A stretch of 64,000 nt of DNA, taken from Bradyrhizobiaceae bacterium (lineage in GTDB: Bacteria > Pseudomonadota > Alphaproteobacteria > Rhizobiales > Xanthobacteraceae). This document shows positions 35,625-42,929 of this stretch, in pieces. The translations under genes and the position numbers were made by a program. Within the stretch, counting starts at the first letter, position 1. The number at the start of each line of letters is the position of its first letter. The DNA is taken from assembly GCA_020853885.1 (NCBI GenBank), contig JADYXZ010000003.1, positions 1 through 64,000 of the forward strand. The letters are read 5' to 3'. Below the pieces are notes generated by a model. It saw only the letters and a program-made list of their open reading frames with translations. It was not told the DNA's origin and searched no databases.

Positions 35625-36146
35625 TCAGTCGTCGTCTTTGCCGAGGCTCTTCGGCGTCACGAAGATTTCCAGCCGCCCCGTCCGCGGCTCCACGTCTTCC
35701 CAATTGCCGGGCAGGTCGAGGACGGCGAGGCTTGCGGTCGGCATGGAGCCGCCGAAGCGGATCAGGGCGCCGGTTTCACCCGCCCCGGCAAGCAGGCGCA
35801 CGAGATCCTCGAAACCGGGATTGTGACCTACCAGCAGCAAGGTTTGCACGGCGTTGTCCGTCTCGCGCACGAGATAGAGCAGCCGTTCGGAGGAGGCCGC
35901 ATAGATCCGCGGCTCGAGCCGATGGCGGGGGGCCTTCCTGAATGCCGGGGCGAACAGCTCCCAGGTCTCGCGGGTCCGCTGCGAGGGCGAAACGAGCGCG
36001 AGGTCGGGCGCGAGCGCCTGGGCGGCGGCGAATTCCGCGATCTTCGGCGTGTCGCGGCGGCCGCGCGGGGCGAGCGGCCGCTCCTCGTCGTCCATATCGC
36101 CTTGCGGGACGGCCTTGGCGTGGCGCAGGAGTATCAGTCGGCGCAT
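35625..36146 (-). CDS. sixA: SixA-type phosphohistidine phosphatase
   Basis: A 173-residue histidine phosphatase. LILLRHAKA gives the catalytic His9, with the nearby RHG-like arginine, and LVGHNPGF supplies the second histidine. SixA proteins remove phosphate from HPt histidines, so an HPt protein such as the one at 16035 is a conceivable target, which is inference. The gene is preceded on its 5' side by two palindromic elements. Confidence 0.88.
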   Translation of the reverse strand: MRRLILLRHAKAVPQGDMDDEERPLAPRGRRDTPKIAEFAAAQALAPDLALVSPSQRTRETWELFAPAFRKAPRHRLEPRIYAASSERLLYLVRETDNAVQTLLLVGHNPGFEDLVRLLAGAGETGALIRFGGSMPTASLAVLDLPGNWEDVEPRTGRLEIFVTPKSLGKDDD

Positions 36147-36200
36147 GTCGATCCGTCGCGAGCTACAGTCGGTGGCGATTCGGCGTCATTCCCCAGTGCG

Positions 36201-36263
36201 GTGGTTCAGAAATTTCCTTCACCCTGACCGCGAGTCCATCAAGGGAATTTCTGAACCAACCAC
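36201..36263. repeat. Palindromic repeat, GGTTCAGAAATT type
   Basis: Imperfect arms (GGTTCAGAAATTTCCTT and AAGGGAATTTCTGAACC) enclose a core containing CCTGACCGCGAGTCCATC. This resembles a palindrome family widespread in Bradyrhizobium and Rhodopseudomonas. It touches the 95-bp element that starts at 36262. Confidence 0.75.
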
Positions 36264-36356
36264 ACTAGAATTATAGTCTTGCTAGTGTCCTGCGAATCCG
36301 AAGTTCGCTCACGAGGAGGCCGCACGGTTGAGCGAACTTCGGATTCGGGACACTAG
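36262..36356. repeat. 95-bp palindromic interspersed element, copy 2
   Basis: The same 95-bp architecture as 4-98: ACACTAG, a short spacer, CTAGTGTCC plus two bases, the CGAATCCGAAGTTCGCT arm, a diverged loop, and the complementary arm ending GGACACTAG. It sits between the SixA gene and the FAD oxidase gene. Confidence 0.8.
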
Positions 36357-36403
36357 CTGCCGCAAACATGAAATCCTAGCACTGTAACGAACACAATTTG
36401 ACG

Positions 36404-37927
36404 ATGACCGGCGACGCCACCGATACCTTTTATGACGCAACCGCCGTGCCGCGGGCGCCGCGCCCGCGGCTCATGCAGGACATCGATACCCGGGTGTGCA
36501 TCGTCGGCGCGGGATTTGCCGGACTATGGACGGCGCGCGCACTCGCCCGGCGCGGTTACGACGTGGTGCTGCTTGAGGGCGGCACGGTCGCCGGACAGGC
36601 ATCGGGCCGGAACGGTGGTTTCGTGTCGGCTGGCTATGCGGAGCGGCTGCCGCGCATCATCGAGCGCGTCGGTCTCGAGCAGGCGCAGGCGCTCTATGCG
36701 TTGTCACGGCAGGGGATGGACGTCGTCGGCGGCGTTCTCGCGGAAGGCATTCCGGGCATCGATCCGGTGGCCGGGCGGCTCAACGTCCTGCGCCACGACG
36801 ACGAGGAGGGGCTCCGGCGCTATGCGGATCTGCTCGGCGAGCACTTCAACCATGAAATGCTGATCTGGTCGACCGAGCGGGTGCGGGAGACGCTGAAGAC
36901 CGGCCGCTACTATCAGGCGCTGCACGACGCGGACGCGTTCTCCATTCATCCGCTCAATCTCGCGCTGGCGCTGGCGGCGGAGATCGAAAAGCACGGCGGG
37001 CGCATCTTCGAGCAGACGGTGGCGACCGGCGCCGATCTCGAGGGCGTGCTGAAATGGGTGTCGACCGAGCGCGGGCGCGTGCGCGCGCAGGACGTGGTGT
37101 TCTGCGGCAGCGTCTTCATCGGCGACGGATTTCCGTCGCTCGCGCGCACGATCCTGCCGGTGGCGACGCACGTCTGCGTCACGGCGCCGATCGGCGACAA
37201 GCTGAAAGAGACGATCGGCTACGCCGGCGGCATCGCCGACACGCGCCGGGCAGGCGACTATTATCGCATCGTCGGTGACCGGCTCCTGTGGGGCGGCCGC
37301 ATCAGCACGCGCACGAAAGAGCCGCGCCGGCTGAAGCGGCGTCTCGCGCGTGACATCGCCCGTGTCTATCCGGCGCTCAACGACATCGAGATCGAGCATG
37401 CGTGGTCCGGCATCATGGGCTACGCGATCCACCGCATGCCGCAGATCGGAATGCTGCGGCCGGGCGCGTGGGTCGCGAGCGCGTTCGGCGGCCACGGGTT
37501 GAACACGACGGCGATTGCGGGCGAGCTGATCTCGACGGCGATCATCGACAACGACGACCGCTGGCGGCAATTCATTCCGTTCGGGCTGGTGTGGGCGGGC
37601 GGCGGCTGGGGTCGGCGCACGACGCAGCTCATCTACTGGGGCATGCAGCTTCGCGACAAGGTCGACGAGGCGAAGTCGCGCTATCGCGAGCGCGCGGCCA
37701 AGCGGCGGGCCGAGCGCGCCGCCGCGGCGGAAGCCGCGCGCAAGCTCGCCGAGGAGAAGGCCGCGGCGGAAGCCGCGCAGCGCGCGAAGGAAGAGGCGGC
37801 GGAGAAGCGCCGGCGCGAATCCGAGGAGCTCGCGCGGCTGCTCGCGCTGGAGGAGAAGGACGAGAAGCGGCGCAAGGAGGGCGAGGGAAAAGCGCTGAAG
37901 GCGGACAAGAAGAAAAAGAGCGAATAG
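36404..37927 (+). CDS. FAD-dependent amine/amino-acid oxidase with charged C-terminal tail
   Basis: A 507-residue flavoprotein of the DAO family. CIVGAGFAGLWTARALARRGYDVVLLEGG is the FAD-binding fold at about residue 27. ASGRNGGFVSAGY is the flavin-contacting turn seen in glycine/gamma-glutamylputrescine oxidases, and FGGHGLNTTAIAGELI closes the FAD domain. The last 95 residues are an unusual Ala/Glu/Lys/Arg tail resembling coiled coil. The ATG at 36404 is preferred over a TTG six bases earlier. The substrate is inferred only to class. Confidence 0.82.
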   Translation: MTGDATDTFYDATAVPRAPRPRLMQDIDTRVCIVGAGFAGLWTARALARRGYDVVLLEGGTVAGQASGRNGGFVSAGYAERLPRIIERVGLEQAQALYALSRQGMDVVGGVLAEGIPGIDPVAGRLNVLRHDDEEGLRRYADLLGEHFNHEMLIWSTERVRETLKTGRYYQALHDADAFSIHPLNLALALAAEIEKHGGRIFEQTVATGADLEGVLKWVSTERGRVRAQDVVFCGSVFIGDGFPSLARTILPVATHVCVTAPIGDKLKETIGYAGGIADTRRAGDYYRIVGDRLLWGGRISTRTKEPRRLKRRLARDIARVYPALNDIEIEHAWSGIMGYAIHRMPQIGMLRPGAWVASAFGGHGLNTTAIAGELISTAIIDNDDRWRQFIPFGLVWAGGGWGRRTTQLIYWGMQLRDKVDEAKSRYRERAAKRRAERAAAAEAARKLAEEKAAAEAAQRAKEEAAEKRRRESEELARLLALEEKDEKRRKEGEGKALKADKKKKSE

Positions 37928-37931
37928 ACCC

Positions 37932-38657
37932 TCAATAGTGCGGCGGAAGCTGCACGACGGTTTCCATCCCGTGCAGGATACTGGCGACATGCATGGCCGT
38001 GTGCGCCCCGATTGCGGCCAGCGGGCTGCGCGTTACGACATAGCCTGCCGTGATGATCGCGTTTCCAATCAACGGGAATACGAGCGAGGCATTGCGAAAT
38101 TCCGCGAAGCCGAAGTGATAGGCGGCGGTGATCACGACGCTGGCGACGATGCCGAACAGGCCGCACATGATGCGGCGCCGCCAGATCGGATTGGAGTCGT
38201 CGAAGTTCGGTCCATGAAAGGCGAGCACGGGCATCACGTTCAAGAGCAGCGCGTCGATGACGCCATAGACGATGCCGAACCAAAGCAGCGCGAAGACGAG
38301 CGCAGCACCCTGTGGGACCGCCGAAGCCGGCTGCGAATAGACATTTTGGACAACGAAATAGCCGATCACGATTGCGCCGATCACGCCAAGCAGCCAATGG
38401 CGCGTGAACTCGCGGAAGGAAAAGCCATTCCAGCTGAAGAAGACCGCGAGGAAGGCCGCGACGATTGCGGCGTACGGAATGAGAAAATAGGTCCGCTCAA
38501 GCCTGAGCACCGACGAGAAAACCGCCGGAATTGCAAAGCCGAGGATGGCTGCCGCAGCCACCCACCAAAACGCCCGCATCAGGTTTGTTGTTGCGGCAAC
38601 CGGCGCGGCTTCGAGTGAACGGGTTCCGGCCATGCGCATCTCCGCCAGACGCGGCAT
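37932..38657 (-). CDS. Multi-span membrane protein, possible degenerate CPBP relative
   Basis: A 241-residue protein with about seven membrane helices. It has ALLWFGIVYGVIDALLLN and SPLAAIGAHTAMHVASILHG, in positions similar to the CPBP intramembrane protease motifs, but the EExxxR motif is absent. It could be an inactive relative or an unrelated membrane protein. It ends four bases after the convergent oxidase gene. Confidence 0.55.
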   Translation of the reverse strand: MPRLAEMRMAGTRSLEAAPVAATTNLMRAFWWVAAAAILGFAIPAVFSSVLRLERTYFLIPYAAIVAAFLAVFFSWNGFSFREFTRHWLLGVIGAIVIGYFVVQNVYSQPASAVPQGAALVFALLWFGIVYGVIDALLLNVMPVLAFHGPNFDDSNPIWRRRIMCGLFGIVASVVITAAYHFGFAEFRNASLVFPLIGNAIITAGYVVTRSPLAAIGAHTAMHVASILHGMETVVQLPPHY

Positions 38658-38737
38658 GATGGTTCAGCGACGCGATGCCGGCTTTGATCTGCCTCAAACG
38701 AGGAAGCGGGCGTGCCGCGGCCGCAAGAGGGCTTGTG

Positions 38738-39583
38738 TTATTGGCTCTCGCGCCGCGAAAGGAACGCGAGGCGCTCGAACAGGTGGACGTCCTGCTCGTT
38801 CTTCAAGAGCGCGCCATGCAGCGGCGGGATCAGCTTCTTCGGGTCGCGCTCGCGCAGCGTATCGGGGCCGATGTCCTCGACCATCAGGAGCTTCAGCCAG
38901 TCGAGCAGCTCGGAGGTGGAGGGCTTCTTCTTCAGGCCCGGCACTTCGCGGATCTCGTAGAAGAGCTTCAACGCCTCGGCGACGAGGCGCTGCTTAATGC
39001 CGGGGAAATGCACCTCAACGATTTCGCGCATGGTGTCGGCGTCGGGGAAGCGGATATAATGGAAGAAACAGCGGCGCAGGAAGGCGTCCGGCAATTCCTT
39101 CTCGTTGTTCGAGGTGATGATAACGACCGGCCGCTGCGCCGCCTTGATCGTCTCGCCGGTCTCATAGACATGGAATTCCATGCGGTCGAGCTCCTGCAGG
39201 AGATCGTTCGGGAACTCGATGTCGGCCTTGTCGATCTCGTCGATCAGCAGCACCGGCCGCTCCGCGGACTCGAAGGCGTCCCACAGCTTGCCGCGGCGGA
39301 TGTAGTTCTTGATGTCGGAAACGCGCGGATCGCCAAGCTGGCTGTCGCGCAGCCGCGCCACCGCATCATATTCATAAAGGCCGTGGATCGCTTTCGTCGT
39401 CGATTTCACGTGCCATTCGATGAGCGGCGCGCCGATGGCTTTCGCGACCTCGGCGGCGAGCACGGTCTTGCCGGTGCCCGGCTCGCCTTTGATGAGGAGC
39501 GGACGCTCGAGGGCGATGGCGGCATTGACGGCGATCTTCAGGTCGGCGTCGGCGACGTAGGACTTGGTGCCTTCAAAACGCAT
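38738..39583 (-). CDS. MoxR family AAA+ ATPase
   Basis: A 281-residue AAA+ ATPase. Walker A is GEPGTGKT at residues 33-40, Walker B is VLLIDEIDKAD, and the sensor is ITSNNEKELP. The LRRCFFHYIRFPD segment is characteristic of MoxR proteins that act with VWA partners. The ATG at 39583 gives the canonical start; a few residues upstream are possible. Its probable partner VWA gene is at 24058-25233, not adjacent as is usual. Confidence 0.88.
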   Translation of the reverse strand: MRFEGTKSYVADADLKIAVNAAIALERPLLIKGEPGTGKTVLAAEVAKAIGAPLIEWHVKSTTKAIHGLYEYDAVARLRDSQLGDPRVSDIKNYIRRGKLWDAFESAERPVLLIDEIDKADIEFPNDLLQELDRMEFHVYETGETIKAAQRPVVIITSNNEKELPDAFLRRCFFHYIRFPDADTMREIVEVHFPGIKQRLVAEALKLFYEIREVPGLKKKPSTSELLDWLKLLMVEDIGPDTLRERDPKKLIPPLHGALLKNEQDVHLFERLAFLSRRESQ

Positions 39584-39665
39584 GGGCTCTCCCCGGACGG
39601 CGGGCGACACTAGACAGGGCGTCGTTGCGCTGCAAGAAGCCGGCCTGCCGCGGGGACCGAAGCCC

Positions 39666-40106
39666 TTGTCCGAAATCGCCGTTTACGCCGCGCTGTTCGC
39701 CAGCGCTTTCCTGTCTGCGACGTTATTGCCGGGCTCGTCGGAGGCGGCGCTCGTCGGCCTGCTCGCGGCGGGGCAGGGGAATGTGGCGGCGCTCGTTGCC
39801 GTCGCGACCGCGGGCAATGTGCTCGGCTCGGCGGCGAACTGGGTGCTCGGGCGCTTCTTCAGCCACTTCCGCGACCGGCGCTGGTTTCCGGTCGATGCGC
39901 GTGCCTGGGAGCGCGCGGTGCAATGGTACGCGCGCTACGGAATCTGGTCGCTCCTGTTCGCATGGCTGCCGGTGGTCGGCGATCCGCTCACGCTGATCGC
40001 GGGCGTCCTGCGCACCGACATCCGCTGGTTCATCGTCCTCGTCACCGCCGGCAAGCTTGCGCGCTATCTCGCCCTTGCCGCGAGCTTCCTGTGGTGGTCA
40101 CATTAA
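39666..40106 (+). CDS. YqaA/DedA-subfamily membrane protein
   Basis: A 146-residue membrane protein with ATLLPGSSEAALVGLLAAG, the re-entrant loop typical of the small DedA-like YqaA group, and FAWLPVVGDPLTLIAG. Family members are suspected of lipid or ion transport. The start is uncertain; a TTG at 39666 fits the first helix, and the frame runs further upstream, overlapping the MoxR 5' end. Confidence 0.8.
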   Translation: MSEIAVYAALFASAFLSATLLPGSSEAALVGLLAAGQGNVAALVAVATAGNVLGSAANWVLGRFFSHFRDRRWFPVDARAWERAVQWYARYGIWSLLFAWLPVVGDPLTLIAGVLRTDIRWFIVLVTAGKLARYLALAASFLWWSH

Positions 40107-40215
40107 CTTGAAGTTTTTCGGACTGGATCGGCGGCGGCCGCCGGATTTTTTTCCCGCCGCGGATGTTTATTCCCAATCGCCGCCTGCGGGACGGGCGGCA
40201 CCCAGGAGGAGTTCC

Positions 40216-40872
40216 ATGAAATCCGTGAAGAATTATGCGGCCGCCGTCCTGATCGTGGTCGGGGCGGTCGCGGCCGCGAAAGCGCAGCAGAGCGAGATGA
40301 GCTTCTTCGTTACGAGCGTCAATCCGGGCAAGGGCGCAGAGCTGGGCGGCCTGGAGGGCGCAGATGCCTATTGTCAGAAACTCGCAAGCGAAGCCGGTGC
40401 TAGTGCGAAGACCTGGCGCGCTTATCTGAGCCAGAGCGCAACGGGCGCCATGCAGGCAGTCAATGCCCGCGACCGCATCGGCAAAGGTCCCTGGAAGAAT
40501 GCAAAGGGCGAGGTGATCGCCAAGGATGTCGACGACCTGCACAAGGACCCGAACATCAACAAGCAGACCGCGCTCGACGAGAAGGGCAATCCGGTCAAGG
40601 GCCGCGGCGACAGCCCGAACGAGCACGACATCCTGACGGGCACGCAGCCGGACGGCACGGCGTTCGCCGCGGGCGACAAGGACATGACCTGCGGCAACTG
40701 GACCAAGGGCGGCGAGGGCTCGGCGATCGTCGGCCATCACGACCGCATGGGCCTCGACGAGTCGGCGCCTGCGAAATCTTGGAACTCCTCGCACGGCACG
40801 AGCGGCTGCGGCATGCAAGCGCTGCGCTCCACCGGGGGAGCCGGCTTGTTCTATTGCTTCGCGACGAACTGA
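40216..40872 (+). CDS. Exported lectin/endostatin-like fold protein
   Basis: A 218-residue protein with a signal peptide (residues 1-24, AKAQ) and a perfect AGGAGG site before the ATG. The mature part has GLEGADAYCQKLASEAGASAKTWRAYLSQ and later LTGTQPDGTAF, MTCGNWTKGGEGSA and GCGMQALRSTGGAGLFYCFA. Such cysteine-paired C-type-lectin-like (collagen NC10/endostatin) modules occur in secreted proteins of this group. It is annotated in relatives as lectin or hypothetical; the ligand is unknown. Confidence 0.65.
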   Translation: MKSVKNYAAAVLIVVGAVAAAKAQQSEMSFFVTSVNPGKGAELGGLEGADAYCQKLASEAGASAKTWRAYLSQSATGAMQAVNARDRIGKGPWKNAKGEVIAKDVDDLHKDPNINKQTALDEKGNPVKGRGDSPNEHDILTGTQPDGTAFAAGDKDMTCGNWTKGGEGSAIVGHHDRMGLDESAPAKSWNSSHGTSGCGMQALRSTGGAGLFYCFATN

Positions 40873-40901
40873 GACGCCGGTGTCGCCTCCGATTCAAACA
40901 A

Positions 40902-41076
40902 TCCGCTCATTCCCGCGAAAGCGGGAATCCAGGGCGACTTACGCATTCATTTGTGGCCCTGGGTCCCCGCTTGCCGCGCCGACGAGCCCGGTTCAGGGCG
41001 AGTGTTCGGCGCGGCGAATATTAACTTGCCGCGCTGGCCGCTCGCTTCGCTCGCCAGCGCGGCGGGGACGAGCGGA
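40902..41076. repeat. Palindromic repeat, TCCGCTC/GAGCGGA family, copy 4, enlarged by an insert
   Basis: The first hairpin is normal. The second hairpin is split by about 85 bases that include the perfect palindrome CCGCGCTGGC..GCCAGCGCGG at 41029-41062. The outer ends are intact. The same inner palindrome occurs in copy 5. Confidence 0.75.
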
Positions 41077-41096
41077 ATATTGACACCGTTGCCCGG

Positions 41097-41990
41097 CTAT
41101 TTCCGGTGCCGCGACCACGGGAAGAGCGCGGCGGGAAATTCCGCCGCGTAGCGCCTGCCGTCCGGCTGCGGGCGATGGGTGGGACGGCCGATCGCGCCCG
41201 GCTGCACGACCTTGCGATAGAGATGCCAGGTCGCATGCCCGAGCACCGGCATCACCACCGGCAGGCCCATGAACAGCGGCAGCGTGCCGAGCGCGAGCAG
41301 GACGGCGACGATCAGGCCCCACAGCATCATCGGCACCGGGTTTGCGAGCACGGCGCGCACCGAGGTCAGCATCGCCGCCGTCGCGCTCACGTCGCGGTCG
41401 AGCAGGAGCGGGAAGGAAACGACGCTGATCATGAGCACGAGCACGGCGAAGAGAAATCCCATGCCGTTGCCGATGAGGATCAATCGCCAGCCGGCCGAGG
41501 TGTTGAAGATCCGGTCGAGGAAGTGGGGGATCGATGCCGCCGGCGCATCGCCGAAATTCGCCACATAGATTGCCTGCGCGACCGCGAGCCAGACCAGGAA
41601 GATCACGGTCAGCAAGGCGCCGAGGGCGAGGATCGCGCCGAGCGAGGACGAGCGGAAGACGTCGAACGCGTGCGTCCAGTCGGTATCGAGGCCCGCTTCG
41701 CGGCGGCGCGACAGCTCATAGAGGCCGGTCGCGGCGAAGGGACCGATCAGCGCGAAGCCGGCGGCGATGGGAAACAGCATCGACAGCACGTCGTAGCCGA
41801 CGGCGAGCCGGAACAGGACGAGCCCGGCGAGCGGATAGATCAGGCAGAGAAAGAGCGCGTGGCTGGGGATGGCCTTGAAATCGTCGATGCCTTTGGCGAG
41901 CGCCGCGCGCAGATCGGCAACGTCGATCCGGCGGATGGCCGGAAGGACGGTCGATCCGGCGGCGGGTGAGACGGATTGCGTTCGCGCCAT
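41097..41990 (-). CDS. DUF2189 family membrane protein
   Basis: A 297-residue protein with six predicted membrane helices, starting at the ATG at 41990; AGGAGG lies seven bases upstream of this codon, while the ATG six bases earlier has no room for it. The DLRAALAKGIDDFKAIPSHALFLCLIYPLAGLVL segment and PFAATGLYELSRRREAGLDTDW turn are typical of DUF2189. The family lies near cytochrome oxidase or stress genes elsewhere; no role is established. Confidence 0.8.
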   Translation of the reverse strand: MARTQSVSPAAGSTVLPAIRRIDVADLRAALAKGIDDFKAIPSHALFLCLIYPLAGLVLFRLAVGYDVLSMLFPIAAGFALIGPFAATGLYELSRRREAGLDTDWTHAFDVFRSSSLGAILALGALLTVIFLVWLAVAQAIYVANFGDAPAASIPHFLDRIFNTSAGWRLILIGNGMGFLFAVLVLMISVVSFPLLLDRDVSATAAMLTSVRAVLANPVPMMLWGLIVAVLLALGTLPLFMGLPVVMPVLGHATWHLYRKVVQPGAIGRPTHRPQPDGRRYAAEFPAALFPWSRHRK

Positions 41991-42190
41991 GGTCATGCCT
42001 CCTGTTCGCGAGCCGGCGTGGCTGCGGCCTGGAAGGCGATGGCTTGCACCTTTTGGCCGCCGTTCGCGCCGCGTCGGGGCCCCCCAAGTGCAAAATCATT
42101 CTACTCTCTTTCCGCCGCCCGAAAAGGCGCGGGAAATCGCCATTTGGCGGTGTCATTCGAATTTGATGCAGGTCATTCTTTCGTGTCCTG

Positions 42191-42925
42191 ATGCACCGCA
42201 ATAAAGTCGTGCACCCGATGACTGAAATCACCTTCCGAACCCGCAATCTCACCAAGACCTACATCAGCGGCGCCGTGGAGGTGCAGGCGCTGCGCGGCGT
42301 CGATTTCGAGGCCGAGGCAGGGGAGTTCCTAGTGATTCTCGGGCCTTCCGGCTCGGGCAAGTCGACGTTCCTCAACATCGTCGGCGGGCTCGACCAGCCG
42401 ACCTCCGGCGAGGTCTGGTTCCAGGATCACGAGCTCTCGCGCATGAGCGAGCGCGAGCTCACGCTCTACCGGCGCGATCACGTCGGCTTCGTGTTCCAGT
42501 TCTACAATCTCGTGCCGAGCCTGACCGCGCGGGAGAACGTGGCGCTCGTCACCGACATCGCGCGGAAGCCGATGCAGCCGGAAGAGGCGCTCGATCTCGT
42601 CGGGCTCACGCCGCGCATGGATCATTTTCCGGCGCAGCTTTCCGGCGGCGAGCAGCAGCGCGTGGCAATCGCGCGCGCCATTGCCAAGCGCCCGGAAGTG
42701 CTCTTGTGCGACGAGCCGACCGGCGCGCTCGATTCGAAGACCGGCATCCTGGTGCTGGAGGCGCTGCTCAAGGTCAATATCGAGATCGGCGCGACGACGC
42801 TCGTCATCACGCATAACGTGGCGATCCAGGAGATTGCGCATCGCGTGATCCAGTTCGCCGACGGCCGGATCGCGGCCACGCACACGATCGCCGAGCGCAA
42901 GCCGGCATCGGCGATCCATTGGTGA
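42191..42925 (+). CDS. ABC exporter ATP-binding subunit (LolD/MacB-like)
   Basis: A 244-residue ABC ATPase. Walker A is GPSGSGKS at residues 51-58, the signature is LSGGEQQR, Walker B is VLLCDEP, and the H-loop is [22 protein letters not shown] after the Q-loop is typical of the LolD/MacB/DevA family. It is followed within five bases by the FtsX-type permease and then an HlyD-like protein, so it powers a tripartite exporter. An in-frame ATG at 42218 is an alternative start. Confidence 0.88.
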   Translation: MHRNKVVHPMTEITFRTRNLTKTYISGAVEVQALRGVDFEAEAGEFLVILGPSGSGKSTFLNIVGGLDQPTSGEVWFQDHELSRMSERELTLYRRDHVGFVFQFYNLVPSLTARENVALVTDIARKPMQPEEALDLVGLTPRMDHFPAQLSGGEQQRVAIARAIAKRPEVLLCDEPTGALDSKTGILVLEALLKVNIEIGATTLVITHNVAIQEIAHRVIQFADGRIAATHTIAERKPASAIHW

Positions 42926-42929
42926 CGGC

